64,000 nucleotides of DNA, from assembly GCA_942159475.1 (NCBI GenBank), contig OW804097.1, positions 54,890,986 to 54,954,985 of the forward strand, in the 5' to 3' direction. The position numbers and the translations under genes are program-made. Origin of the DNA: Sthenelais limicola. Lineage: Eukaryota; Annelida; Polychaeta; Phyllodocida; Sigalionidae. The notes under the pieces were generated by a model, which had not been told where the DNA came from, ran no database searches, and saw nothing but the letters and a program-made list of their open reading frames with translations. Below, one piece after another: positions 1 through 11,062 of the stretch. How positions within the stretch are numbered: the stretch's first letter is position 1; every line of letters starts with the position of its first letter.

Positions 1-251
1 AGATTGTGGAAAATCGGCGTATAAACCACAACATGTCCATATTCACATCACTCATTGCTTTCAGTATATGTATCTGTAAGTCCTTGCTTTTGATAAAAAC
101 ACAATAGTAGGTTTTTTGGCCAATCTGGTGCTACGGCACCGCTCTCTCACACACGTCTTACCCCGTCAGACGCCATGACACTCTTCGATAATAGAGTAAC
201 CTTATTGTGAGTCGGTGGAAGGCATATTATATGTTGCGTGAACAATAGATA
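1..251. other. No gene seen; sequence 3' of a LINE fragment
   Basis: No coding signal found. The stretch lies just beyond the stop codon of the minus-strand LINE remnant (252-406) and could be its 3' untranslated tail, but no poly-A or simple-repeat end was recognised. Confidence 0.4.
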
Positions 252-406
252 TTACTTGATTGAGACGATAAGTTCTTCGATATCGCCGTATAGCCTTCTC
301 CATATAGCTTTTTCCTGATTTTTCACCATTTTGAAGCTGAAAGAATATAATACGACCCTACATCTCATCTTTAGCTCATACATGGAAGATAAACGGTCTA
401 TGGCAC
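252..406 (-). pseudogene. C-terminal end of a Tx1/L1-like LINE ORF2, cut off by the LTR element
   Basis: Read on the minus strand, this is the continuation of the LINE reading frame that stops at the right edge of the LTR retrotransposon (11564 upward). Across the insertion the frame passes through a FIYRQKLF motif and runs on to a TAA at 252-254. The same FIYRQ/WYIYRQ motif ends the intact-looking LINE tail near 43,200, so this is the last ~50 residues of the ORF2 protein. The gene was split by the insertion and is not functional. Assignment to the Tx1/L1 group is by resemblance of the tail to that copy. Confidence 0.7.
403..406. repeat. Target-site duplication, left copy (gcac)
   Basis: The four bases directly before the TG of the 5' LTR equal the four bases directly after the CA of the 3' LTR (11560-11563). 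A 4-bp duplication is usual for gypsy/errantivirus-type integrases. Confidence 0.8.
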
Positions 407-913
407 TGTCACGACTACTTTATCCTCATTTTATAATTATAAGGTATTACGTAAGATTATGCAATAGCATAACAGTAATTATTAATATGTGTGAAATATG
501 AATATGAATATCATTAAGACCATAAGTCACGAGGCTTCACGCTAGGTGGAGCCACGAGCATATAGGTTTCTCTGAGTCACCACCATGACTCTAGCCTATG
601 AATATTCATACCTGATTACTATTGGTCAACCATAGGGACCCCCCTTGGTTAATATGTAAGATTACACATCATTGGGTAATGAATGTTAATTAACCTGATT
701 GGATAATTAATGCACATGCTCGCGCATGCGCACCACATGTTCTCCATGTATAAATACCCATGTTTTCAGCATTAAAAGTTATGTCTAAACAGGACTGAAT
801 CGCTGCTCATTTATTCATAATAGTCAGGCTATACCAAAGCCTTGACTAGATATAATATCTCCAATACTCTCTACGACTAGCACCCTAACCTCGGAGATAT
901 TCCATACATATCA
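407..913 (+). repeat. 5' long terminal repeat
   Basis: 507 bp starting TGTCACGACTAC and ending ATACATATCA. It matches 11063-11559 except for two substitutions (c/g near position 470, c/t near 530) and 10 extra bases at about 713-724. It contains a TATAAATA box at 749-756. Confidence 0.95.
749..756 (+). promoter_or_regulatory. LTR TATA box
   Basis: TATAAATA lies about 160 bp before the LTR end, and the same motif is kept in the 3' LTR (11395-11402). Transcription would be expected to begin some 25-30 bp downstream, defining the U3/R border near 780. Confidence 0.6.
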
Positions 914-915
914 TA

Positions 916-933
916 TGGTGGAAAACCTAAACG
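916..933 (+). other. Candidate primer-binding site
   Basis: Two bases after the LTR end there is TGGTGGAAAACC, beginning with the TGG complementary to a tRNA CCA end. The cognate tRNA was not identified, so this is by position only. Confidence 0.35.
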
Positions 934-1062
934 ATTTTAAAGCTGGACAACCAAATCACATTGAGAAATCGGACGCTTAACAGGGAGGAGCACATACCCC
1001 GGCCTTATAGAAGAAGGCAGCAGCAAGAACCGATTATCCAGCAGGAAGAAAACGTTCCAATT

Positions 1063-2250
1063 ATGGATGAAGCACAATTACAAGAAGCCAGGAGGGTTTT
1101 AGACGAGGCCATAAATGCTCGAGTGGAAGCACAATTAAGGGAAAGACAAGCTGATATTGACCTAAGGGTACAGGCCGGCATCGACAGAGCCATAGCAAAC
1201 GCAGGCCGGGAGCCACCAGTCCGGGAGCCAAACGCCCAGCTCGCACAGGCTTTAGTAGCAATGCGAGCACAGGATCCGAATTTGAGGAAACCTGACATCT
1301 TTAAAGGACCAACCCTAACAACCACATGTGAGCAATTTTTAGTAAACTACAGACATTATATCACTCAAGCCTATCAGAACGACTTAACGGCACTAGCTAG
1401 ATATATTTCCACATACCTTGACGGCAAAGCCAGGCAATGGTACGAACGATATGTGAGAGTGCCTGAAAATGATAGAAACAATTATGAAGCATTATCTCTG
1501 GCAATGGTCGCTTACTTTAGGCCAGACGAACGAAACTTGAGAATTACACAAGTAAGAAAGCAAACCTCCTCAGAGTCGGTGGAAACATATTCCCTATACC
1601 TAAGAGACATTATAACTGCTAGGGGAATCAATGAGGATGGAGCCATTGAGAAATTAATAGAAGGCTTGAGACCAACTCTATCACCAATAGTTTTAGCCCA
1701 GAACCCAGCTACCTATGACGCGGCAGTCAAGGCAGCCAAAATGGCAGAAGCAAGTGCAAATTCCGTAAAAACTCCAGCCTTCGACACATCTGAATTGTCA
1801 TCCATTTTAGCCAAATCATGTGCAGATTTAACTAAGTCTCATAAAGAAGAAATTAAATCTCTGCACGAGAAAATAGACATGCTTACAAAAGCCAAGGAAC
1901 AAGCAAAAGCAGAAGCGGTAGAAACCGTACAAGCGATTGACGGCAACGGCCAGGACAATGGCCACCAGCAAGGACGCGGCAGAGGACGCGGACGCGGACG
2001 CGGTAGAGGCTGGCGCGGCAAAGGCCGTGGTGGATACAAAGGCAAGAAGTGGAATAATTGGAACAATTGGAATGGAAATGGTAACAATGGAAATGGTAAC
2101 TGGAACGGAAACCAGCAAGGCCAAAACAACGGTTACCAACAAAATAGTCAACAAAATCAACAGCCAAGTTTCAACGACCAAATGATGAATGAGTTTCAGC
2201 AGTTTCTTCAATACCGACAGCAGGGAAACGGCAATCACCAGTTGTATTAG
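1063..2250 (+). CDS. gag: Gag polyprotein of the LTR retrotransposon
   Basis: The frame is open from before 961, but the first ATG is at 1063, giving 395 residues. An acidic, Arg/Gln-rich helical N-terminus is followed by a retrotransposon Gag (capsid-like) region at roughly residues 80-220, with the typical aromatic pattern (LDGKARQWYERY, YFRP, YLRDI). No CCHC zinc knuckle is present. Instead residues ~305-330 form a Gly-Arg repeat (GRGRGRGRGRG) and the end is Asn/Gln/Gly-rich, so nucleic-acid binding probably uses the GR box, as in some errantiviruses and spumaviruses. The stop at 2248-2250 follows a -1 slippery heptamer at 2223, linking gag to pol. Confidence 0.85.
   Translation: MDEAQLQEARRVLDEAINARVEAQLRERQADIDLRVQAGIDRAIANAGREPPVREPNAQLAQALVAMRAQDPNLRKPDIFKGPTLTTTCEQFLVNYRHYITQAYQNDLTALARYISTYLDGKARQWYERYVRVPENDRNNYEALSLAMVAYFRPDERNLRITQVRKQTSSESVETYSLYLRDIITARGINEDGAIEKLIEGLRPTLSPIVLAQNPATYDAAVKAAKMAEASANSVKTPAFDTSELSSILAKSCADLTKSHKEEIKSLHEKIDMLTKAKEQAKAEAVETVQAIDGNGQDNGHQQGRGRGRGRGRGRGWRGKGRGGYKGKKWNNWNNWNGNGNNGNGNWNGNQQGQNNGYQQNSQQNQQPSFNDQMMNEFQQFLQYRQQGNGNHQLY
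2223..2229 (+). promoter_or_regulatory. -1 ribosomal frameshift site joining gag and pol
   Basis: GGGAAAC is positioned in the gag frame as G GGA AAC (codons GGA 2224-2226, AAC 2227-2229), the canonical X XXY YYZ pattern. Shifting back one base enters the pol frame, which has no stop from here to the protease. It lies 18 nt before the gag stop. No downstream pseudoknot was worked out. Confidence 0.65.
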
Positions 2251-3757
2251 GGCCAAAACAACCTGGTGAGGCAATCTCCGTCGGGCAGGAGAAGACAAAT
2301 GAACAGTTGACGAACAGGAACGAATTGGATTTCGATTATGAAAGTGAGAACTATATTCCAAGTGAGAATACGGAAAAGATTTTCACTACCAACACTGCAA
2401 AGATCTCGGACGACAACGCAACAATCACCTTGAAACATACCGACCAGATAGGTAAGACAACTCCCATCAAAGCTAATATTGAAAATGGTTGCTTAAGAGT
2501 CATTGGTTACAAATTTGATATCCCAGCATTAGTAGACACAGGAGCTTCTATTTCAGCGATAAATGATCGTTTATTTGTGAGTATTTCACAAAGGGAAAAT
2601 ATCAAAGTTAAGCGTATATCTTGGAAAATATTTGTAGCCGATGGGGGGGTGGTGAGAGTTAGGAAATTAGCAACACTTGAATTCACTATTCAAGGAACAA
2701 AATTCTTACATCATTTTGCTATTATTCCAAAGTTGAATCGTCCAGTAATATTAAGTTGCGATTTCTTTCGCAAATATAAGGCAAACATAAAATTTGAGGA
2801 AGATCCATCCCCAGATCACATGCCTATACGAGCTGTTAAGTCAATAACAGTTCCACCTCACTCTGAAATCGCCATCACAGGGGAGGTAACTTCAATATAT
2901 GACATTAAAGAAGACGGGATTGTGGATAATATGTACAGAAGAGTCACTGTCCCTTTCATTGTACAGAGAAGCATAGTCAGGCCTAACGAACAGAATAGAC
3001 ATCCAGTAGTCATATTAAACACTGCCTCATGCTCGTACAAAATACAGAAGGGTCAAATATTGGGTCTTTTTACCAAGGTAAACGAGGAAGAATTTTCAGC
3101 TGTTCCAGAAAATATTCAAAAAACAATTGGTACTTTATCAACAGATCAGTCAAGCGTCGCTTCTGATTTATATAGCAACTCAAATGACTCATACGAGGAG
3201 TCGGACGCGGAATCAGACATCGAGATAAACGAATTCTCAAATATCTCTGTCGATTCAACGCCTAATGTCCAACCCTCGACCGTTCTAGATGCAAAAGGCA
3301 AGGAAAGGTTAAATAAGATTCTTGAACAATACAGCGATGTATTTGTAGGTTCGGATAACAAGCTGGGTGTTACCAAATTATATGAACACTCATTACACAT
3401 GAAACCGAATACTACCCCTTGCCATATGTTGCCATTTAGAACTACGCTAGAGAAAGCTCAGCAATTTGATGAACAATGCGAAAAGTTGTGTGCTCAAGGC
3501 GTCATAGAGGAGACCAAGACAGGTCCCTGGTCCAGCCGATCATTTCTAGTACAGAAATCAGGTGGTGGTCAGAGACTTGTGACGGATTTTCGTTATATCA
3601 ATGCAAATCTCATAAATCAGGCATTGGTTTCTCCTAGGGCGGAAGAGTCACTAGAATATGTCGGTGACCTACGCCCGACGATTTTTAGCAAGCTTGACGC
3701 TCAACAAGGATTTTTTCAAATTGCTTTAGAGGAAAATTCACGAGATTTTACAGCTTT
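2226..3757 (+). pseudogene. pol: pol part 1: protease and N-terminal reverse transcriptase
   Basis: The frame is open from the slippery site; no ATG is needed if expressed by -1 frameshifting. An aspartic protease motif LVDTGASI lies at ~2535-2558. An acidic linker follows, then the start of the gypsy-type RT: IEETKTGPWSSRSFLVQK and the catalytic motif A FSKLDAQQGFFQ at ~3690. The coding signal leaves this frame near 3757-3770, where the RT continues in another frame (3758-4279); a one-base change in the T-run at 3754-3758 is the simplest cause. The product would be a truncated RT. Confidence 0.85.
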
Positions 3758-4279
3758 TTGTCATATAGTAAGAAATATCGATACAAAGTCCTACCAATGG
3801 GTCTCAAAACTTCCCCTCAGGCTTTTTGCGCTTTGGTCACTATGATCCTAAATAAACTACAATACAAATGCGCCATACCTTATTTGGATGATTTACTTAT
3901 ACTATCTAAGACCAAGGAGGACCATTTTAAAGATCTGAGCAATGTCTTTCAAGCTTTAAGGGAAGGTGGACTAAAGCTGAAGAAATCCAAATGTGAATAT
4001 TTCCTAGATCGTATTAGCTTCTTAGGCATGGTTGTTACACCAGATGGTATCCAGCCATGTCCTAAGAAGATAGAGGCTTTAAGGGATTTTCCCAGACCTA
4101 AGACAGTCAGCCAAGTACGATCGTTCAATGGGCTCTGCCAGTTTTTCAAGAGATTCATTAAAGATTTTAGTGCAATTATCAAGCCACTATATGCTCTAAC
4201 GAAAGCTGGGTCGAAATTTGTATGGGACAAATCATGTGAAAACGCCTTTAATTCCATGAAACACTCAATCGGATGCTAG
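3758..4279 (+). pseudogene. pol: pol part 2: reverse transcriptase palm and thumb
   Basis: The frame carries VLPMGLKTSPQAF and the catalytic box YLDDLLIL (near 3880), then the connection region (FLGMVVTPDGI, FNGLCQFFKRFIKDFS), as in gypsy RTs. It stops at 4277-4279 just where the RNase H domain should begin. Some 20-30 residues expected between the MKHS residues here and the DASG motif of part 3 are missing, indicating a small deletion that also shifts the frame. Confidence 0.85.
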
Positions 4280-6845
4280 TGGTCAATCGGTGGGATCCGT
4301 GTTATCTCAGCTCGATAATGAAGGCATAATGAGGCCAGTAGCATTCGCAGGTCGTTGTCTAAGGAAACACGAGATGAATTACAACACGACTGAGAGGGAA
4401 CTCCTAGCGGTGGTATACTCAGTACTACATTTCAGACATTACCTAGAAGGAAAAGAATTCCAACTTTTCACTGACCACGCTGCACTAATACCCTTGCTTA
4501 CCAATAAACAAAATAAGAACAGGATGGCAAGGTGGGCCTTAGAAATTCAACAATTCTCGTTCAAGATTGAACATATCAGAGGTTCCAAAAATATAGTGCC
4601 AGACGTTTTATCAAGAAGGGTATATGATCAAGAAAAATCAATGACTGAGCCACCAGCAAAACCAAAGAGAATACGAGTTGCAACACGCGTCAACTTCAGA
4701 AATGAAGATGATATTATGACATATAATAATATTGACGCACCTATCAAATGCTTACATCTCAACGAACCCAAGAAAGGTATATTGAAACATCAAAGTAATC
4801 ATCACTTTTATTGCGACTGTGAATTGCAATGGTGTCAAGAACACCCTACTAACAATTACAACCCGATTACGACTTCAAATATTCACCTCAAACTGTCGAG
4901 GGGAGTATTACCGATTGAGAACCCAAATGAGTCTTTTTACCCGATGGCGACAGCAGGTTTTGAGGAAGATAATTCAAATATCACCAGAATACCTCAGAAA
5001 CCATTTCTGACACCAAAGATAGTCGATAACTACCATCATATCGGTCATAACCAAAGTCGCAAGCTTAATCCTACAGCGCCAGAATTCATACCAAATTCAA
5101 ATCTGGACGCCATAGGAAACAGTGTTAAACTAAGCAAAAGTGAAAATTCCAAAAGTGACGCGGTAGAAAACAATGCTATACCGCGCGACGATTGGGACGC
5201 CATAGGCCGCAATGTTAAAAACCTCATCTTTTACGATCAACAAGGCATAGAGGCGTCAGAACAGGTGACAATGGTCACTAGAAACAGGTCAAATAAACAA
5301 CAAGACCCCGTCCCAGATTTGAAAACTCAAGCCACATCAGAGTTTACGCATATAGCAGAAATCCTGGGAAGAATGCCTGAAAATTGTTTCTCAATGACAA
5401 ACCTCAAGAGAGAACAATCAAAAACAGAATATGTAGCGGCTATGAAAAGATATCTAGAAGACGACATTATACCAAACGACAAACAGATGGCCAGATTTGT
5501 ACTTTCAAACAGTAAAAATTTTCTAGTCTTGGAAAATATTTTAATGCATAATTTCTCTCCCGATATGTGGAGGAAATATGGCCACTTGTCACTTCAGATC
5601 GTCATACCAGAGGCATGGAGAGACCAAATACTATACATATTTCACGACGACCCACTAGGCGGTCACGTTGGTCAGATAAAAATGCTCTCAGCAATGTTGC
5701 CGAAAGTTTACTGGAGGTACATGAATAAAGATATAAAGAATTATGTAAACTCATGCGACACATGCCTCAAAGCAAAGAAGCTAAAGAGAGCCCCAAAAAC
5801 GCCTTTAACGGTTAGGGAACCAGCGTTCTATCCTTTCCAACAAATCTGTATTGACGCAATTGGTCCCTTACCAGAGACAAAAGAAGGCTACAAGTATGTA
5901 CACGTTATTGTGGACTTTAAAACACGCTTTTGTACAGCTTTCCCTACAAAGAACATAGATTCCCAAAGTGCCATAAATGGGCTAATCCAGCATTTCATAT
6001 GCAAGCATGGAGTTCCAGAAACCCTGCAATCGGATAATGGGACATCATATTCAGGTCAGATATTTAGAGAAGGATGCTCTAAACATGGAATAAAGCAAAT
6101 ATTCTCCTCTCCCTTTAGAGCCAAATCGAATGGATTGGTCGAACGCTATAATTCCAGCATCAACACAGCCTTAAGAGCATATGCGATGGAAAATCAAACC
6201 AGCTGGAATGATTATTTACAGCACATTATTTTCTCGCTAAATACGACTATAAACCAAACAACCGGTTTCAGTCCATACTTTCTATTGCACGGCAGACACC
6301 CAAATACTATATTGGATTCGTCGCTAAAACTCAATATAGATCTGAAAACAACAATTCAGACTATACAGGATTCGATCATAGCACAGGCCTTAGCAAACGA
6401 AAAAGCAACATCCAGACAGAAATCCCAAAAGGTTAGAATGAAAATGCAACACGACAAAAACGCGAAATACTCAGATATAAAGGAGGGAGACCTTGTGTAC
6501 ATCCTTGTACCAAGCTTATTAATAAAACACTCCTGTAAGAAATTACAAAGAACATTTTCTGGGCCGTTTTTAGTATGTAAATTCATTTCAAAATCTTCAG
6601 TAACTTTAAGGGATATTCTCACAAACAAAATCATCAAAAGACCTATACATGTAGACAGACTAAAAAGGGTACAAGACGTATCGGAAAACCCTTTTGCAAG
6701 CAGACTCATTAAGTCGGTTCCCAAACACTTGCACAAACACTGGTCTACAAAGGAGGGAAAATTAATTCCCAAAGACACACTATTCAAAACAGACTCGACA
6801 ATTACCCCAAGACCATCGCATTCTAAGATTAAAAAGAATCGATAA
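4270..6845 (+). pseudogene. pol: pol part 3: RNase H and integrase
   Basis: The frame begins inside RNase H (DASGQSVGSVLSQL, first catalytic Asp kept; FTDHAALIPLL at ~4470). It passes a long low-similarity spacer (4630-5400) and enters integrase: an HHCC zinc-binding module at ~5645-5770 (HDDPLGGHVG ... CDTCLKAK), and a DD35E core with Asp in CIDAIG (~5850), Asp in QSDNGTSYSGQ (~6030) and Glu in LVERYNSS exactly 35 residues later. A GPF-type C-terminal module (FSGPFLVCKF) is at ~6555. The catalytic residues are all present; only the upstream breaks disable the polyprotein. Confidence 0.88.
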
Positions 6846-7639
6846 TTCCCTGTACAAACAATTTCCCAACCGTCCCACCCGCTTCTCTCTTTTATGTTTT
6901 ATTTGTATTACTTGTATTATAAAGCTGGCGGAAAGCCAGACCCTTATCAAACCAGACGGTCGGTCCAAGAATCCTTTGTTTTAGGGAAATTAGTGTTGAA
7001 TTACCATGCCAGATAGCAAGCTATGCAAACAAGCGAGTGCCATTATAAGCTTAAGTGTCTAGACGTAGCCCTTACATATTTATAACACATACAAAGCAAG
7101 CATATACAATTGCAATAAACATGAGATTAAAACAATAGCAGGTGGTGAAGCCAACCGTATAGTATTCGCGATAATATGCGGCTTGTGCGACTCGCTGGTC
7201 GAGAAGACACATAAGGCTTAACACCTTACAATAACAACAGATGTTGACACTTAAGCATAGCTTTACCTAGGATACCTATATTAGGTACAGGGGCTTAGCC
7301 AACCCACTGGTCGCGATATTGAAGCGACAACTAGGTATAAAGCTTGGTCCATCCAAACTCACCCTCATATAGTACCAGACCTACATAGACACAACAAGCT
7401 GGACACATCGCCGAGATTCGTTTGCATAAGCCAAATTCTCGCTATGGCTAGGTAATTAGACCTATATTTATTCCCACTTATTGATTTATATTGAAGGTGT
7501 ACTTATATACACAACGGACAAACGACTGAATTCTGAGTTTACTTGTAATTTTTGAATTTGTATTTTTATCCGCAAGGATCATTCGCGAACAATTGTTATT
7601 TTTGTGTAGACATTTTCCAGACATCTAACAAACGGTTAC
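6846..7639 (+). other. Non-coding spacer between pol and env
   Basis: No long ORF on either strand. In errantivirus-like elements this interval is removed from the env mRNA by splicing; the 3' end of the interval is pyrimidine-rich and leads into the acceptor at 7653-7654. Confidence 0.5.
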
Positions 7640-7640
7640 A

Positions 7641-7654
7641 TGTATTTTTCTCAG
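7641..7654 (+). promoter_or_regulatory. Candidate splice acceptor for env mRNA
   Basis: TGTATTTTTCTCAG is a strong polypyrimidine-CAG acceptor. Immediately after it the env frame is open and encodes a hydrophobic leader, but no in-frame ATG is found before 7839, so the start codon should come from an upstream exon. The donor was not identified. Confidence 0.55.
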
Positions 7655-10307
7655 GTTTACACTCCTATTATGGAGCCTAGCGACCTATCTCTCCTTGGGA
7701 AAAGCGGCAACACCCACATTACGACAGAATGTTGGAGTGCTATTTGAGCCCTTACCAGCTCCGATTGTTAACGGACACGATATTTCGGAATTGATATTAG
7801 CCGTACCCTATAACATCCCCACGCTTCCCAAGCCAGCCATGTCATATGAACGAGAATTATCCCTATTATCATACGACAATGGCTACCAAGAGGACCTATC
7901 TATAACAATGATTAAACAAGCTAGGATTATAGACACTATGATTCAGGATATTGAACAACAAACTAGGAACACTATGGACACTGTGAAATTATTTTTGTCA
8001 AACCCTATATCGAACAAACTAGCTAGGGGAAAAAGAGCTGCAGTCCTTGGATTTCTGGGAGATGTGTTCAAAGGCGTGTTCGGATTAGCCACAATGCACA
8101 ACATCCAAAACATCGCAGGAGCAATGGTAAATATCGAGCATGTTCTACAGAATTTCAAAAATCAGGATATACAGACAGCTGAATTACTGCAGAAGGTAAT
8201 TAAAGAGGACAATTCTTTTAGAAATACTTATTTTTCCGAGAAGTCCATATTAAATCAAGCTTTAACCAACATGGCAAAAAGCATAGACTCTTGGAATGCA
8301 AATTTTACAATACGTTTAGGAGCTATTGACGCAAATGCGGCAAACGAGAGATCCCAACTTGCTTTATTCATAGAGGGAATCTCAACCTTAACCAACAAAG
8401 GACAATTCCTACAGTCCCTTAACTCAGTTTCAAGCTCACTGAGACTATTATCAACTGGGATCTTGACTCCTGACTTGATAGACCCAGCAGAATTGAAATC
8501 ATACATTGAAAGAGTAGATATCCAACTCAAACTCAGCTCACCAGGATCACAAGTGGCAGTAAAAAGTATTGAGTATTATTTCTCACAAAAAGTGTCAGTG
8601 TTCATGTATAGTAACAAGCACCTATACGTACACATACCAATTATAATATCCTCAACAGAAGCCGTATTTAATATCTACCAGATAGTCACATTACCTATAC
8701 CTATCAACACGACTGACACGCCTACAAGAGGCACTACAACCATAAGAAATAAAATCAATTATATAGGCATATCAAATAACGAACGCATGTTCTTGGAGCT
8801 ATCAACAACGGACTTACAATCCTGCCACGGAGATGCGATCAGGATATGCGCCAGGACCTTACCAAGGATCCATAAATCATCTCCAACGTGCATAGTCGCC
8901 ATCTACCTAAATTTGCCACAACTAATACAGGAAAAATGTAAGTTCTATATTAATCCAATTGCAGTCCCAGAAACGAAAGCGATAGCAATCTCCAAGGACG
9001 AATATTTCATAACAACAAATGAACTTTATTACAATATACTATGCCATGGTACACCAGCAAGCAGTCATAAGGCCTCCTCAACTTTCATCTTGGGGATACC
9101 GTGTTTTTGTACGGCCATAATTGGCGACACATCAATTCCCAATTCTAGACTGCCATGCAACTCATCACAATCATTTCATTATCTTATAAAAACAGTAAAC
9201 ATGCCTTTCATCAGAGCCATAAAAATCGACACAGAAGTTATCACAGCAAATAGCATACATAGGAAGCCCCTACAAATAACACCTCCGGATATATCTCATT
9301 TTCTGGCACGTTTGATAAACAAACCTCTGATCAACTCTAACACACAACTAGACTTGTTGCCATTTGCAAATGCATTACTTAAAAACGCAACAGAGCTAGA
9401 AATCCCAACGATCAAGCCAGTAGTAGAGGAGCCTTCCTTAATGAAAGCTTTTATAAATAATCCAATTTGGGCGATCATTCATCCTATAATATCAATTCTA
9501 GCATTCGCAATCACATTATTCTTACTGTTTCGCAGCCATACTGCAGCCCCAATAATAGCATTTTCAAGGGCGGCAGATGGATATAGGTTCCTAAATGAAC
9601 TTGAAGGCATCGTAGCAAACCAGAGAAACATCTCTCGTGCGATTGCTTACATTAGGACCACTGCTCAACCAAGAACAAATAACACCTCAATATTCGACAA
9701 CGATGATACACACAAACTACTGGCAGCCTTCATAATATGCATGTTTATATACTTAGGCGTCAAAATCATCAAGAAAGTCAAAGCTCAATGTTCAAAATAC
9801 ATAGGATTGGTATCAAAGAAAAAGAGGACGACGCCAAAGATTTCACCCAAGCTCTATGGAAGTAACCATTACTCCGTCCCACTCTTAGACCTACCCTACG
9901 AAGTGGATGTAATCGAACCCATAGGAGCACCGATTATTCTAGACTTCAACATGTCTTTCTGTCCAAGCCCAATCATCGAAATACAATGGACAGGACCAAT
10001 AAACATCAAAATAGAAAATCAGACAAAACTATTCTACCTACCAGAAACAGTTAAGATATCAAGAAGTACTTATTTCGCAATTAAGAGCATGCTACTGGAT
10101 GAAACCGTCATCAGGAAGATGGTGATGGAAGCAAACAATTGCCAACCAATATCAATCCCAGAAATAATATACGAACAAGAATCTGAGCCCACAAAGAGCG
10201 ATCTAAAAATCGAAAATGATCAAGAAATAGCAAAAGACAGTGTAAATATCCTAATGGATTTCGCTAAATCTCTCTTAACAGAAACCACTGATATAACGGC
10301 AGAATAA
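7655..10307 (+). CDS. env: Env-like protein, baculovirus-F/errantivirus type
   Basis: The frame is open from 7629; about 880 residues follow the splice acceptor. Right after it comes a leader resembling a signal peptide (hydrophobic residues FTLLLW...LSLG, 7656-7700). A furin-type site RGKR is at 8025-8036, followed by a glycine/phenylalanine-rich stretch (LGFLGDVFKGVFGLA) that fits an F-like fusion peptide, then helical regions, a Cys-containing ectodomain and a membrane segment near 9465-9535 (IISILAFAITLFLLF). Unusually, ~260 more residues follow, with a second hydrophobic segment (FIICMFIYLGV, ~9730). No stops or frameshifts. The family assignment rests on the cleavage-site/fusion-peptide layout and position, not on a database match. 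Confidence 0.8.
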
Positions 10308-11062
10308 GGTCTCACAAAAACAAAAAAAAACCAATGCAAACCATTTCTTTATTTTGCTCAAAGGGAATTGTCTTACAAATCGATATTATTTGACATGTAT
10401 GTTCGCTGAATTGTTTATGCTATGTTTATATTTCTCGCGTACAGATACCGACACCATTAGGAAGATAGGCATATCTCAAATGGAAAACAAGGTTAAGAGT
10501 ACAGATCAAGTTGATCAAATATGAGAAGAATGTTTACTTATGTTTATGTATGTATTGCCACTGTATATTTTTATCATACTACGTATTTTGTATACATGTA
10601 AATAGGCATCTTGTTTCAAAAACAAGGAGATATGACTTGTGTAAGAGCCGGAACACACCCGTGTATAAGTAAGAAAACCAGCCAATTGTAGATATCTAAA
10701 GATTATAATTCTCCGCGTATAGGAAATTTTAGCAAATAATCTTTGTGAAATGTCACAAGATATACAAGGCACAGTGATGACAAGGTTTCTACTTCAGAAA
10801 TAGACAGTATCTAGCCGCCAAGCCCGGCCCATAGGCAAGGCAGAACAGACTCTATAAAAATACACAGATTATATTCAACAAAGAATAAGGGAAAGTGTCA
10901 TACCATAAATATAAAAACTCGTCATAAGACATCATAATGTCGCAACATGATTATCAAATATATTACTTTTACATTTTTGTACGTACTCCGACATGTATTA
11001 TCATTATATTTTATGTATGAATGGTGTCTACGGAGAGACACTCACTGAAGTCGGGGGCGTTA
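10308..11062 (+). other. 3' untranslated region of the LTR retrotransposon
   Basis: No ORF of note. The stretch before the 3' LTR (GAAGTCGGGGGCG, ~11047-11059) is only loosely purine-rich and is the best candidate for the polypurine tract. Confidence 0.5.

Noticed and set aside
1828..2361. 177-codon minus-strand open frame over gag
   Set aside because: Shadow of the Gly-Arg/Asn-rich gag C-terminus; hydrophobic composition follows from the complement of the plus-strand codons.
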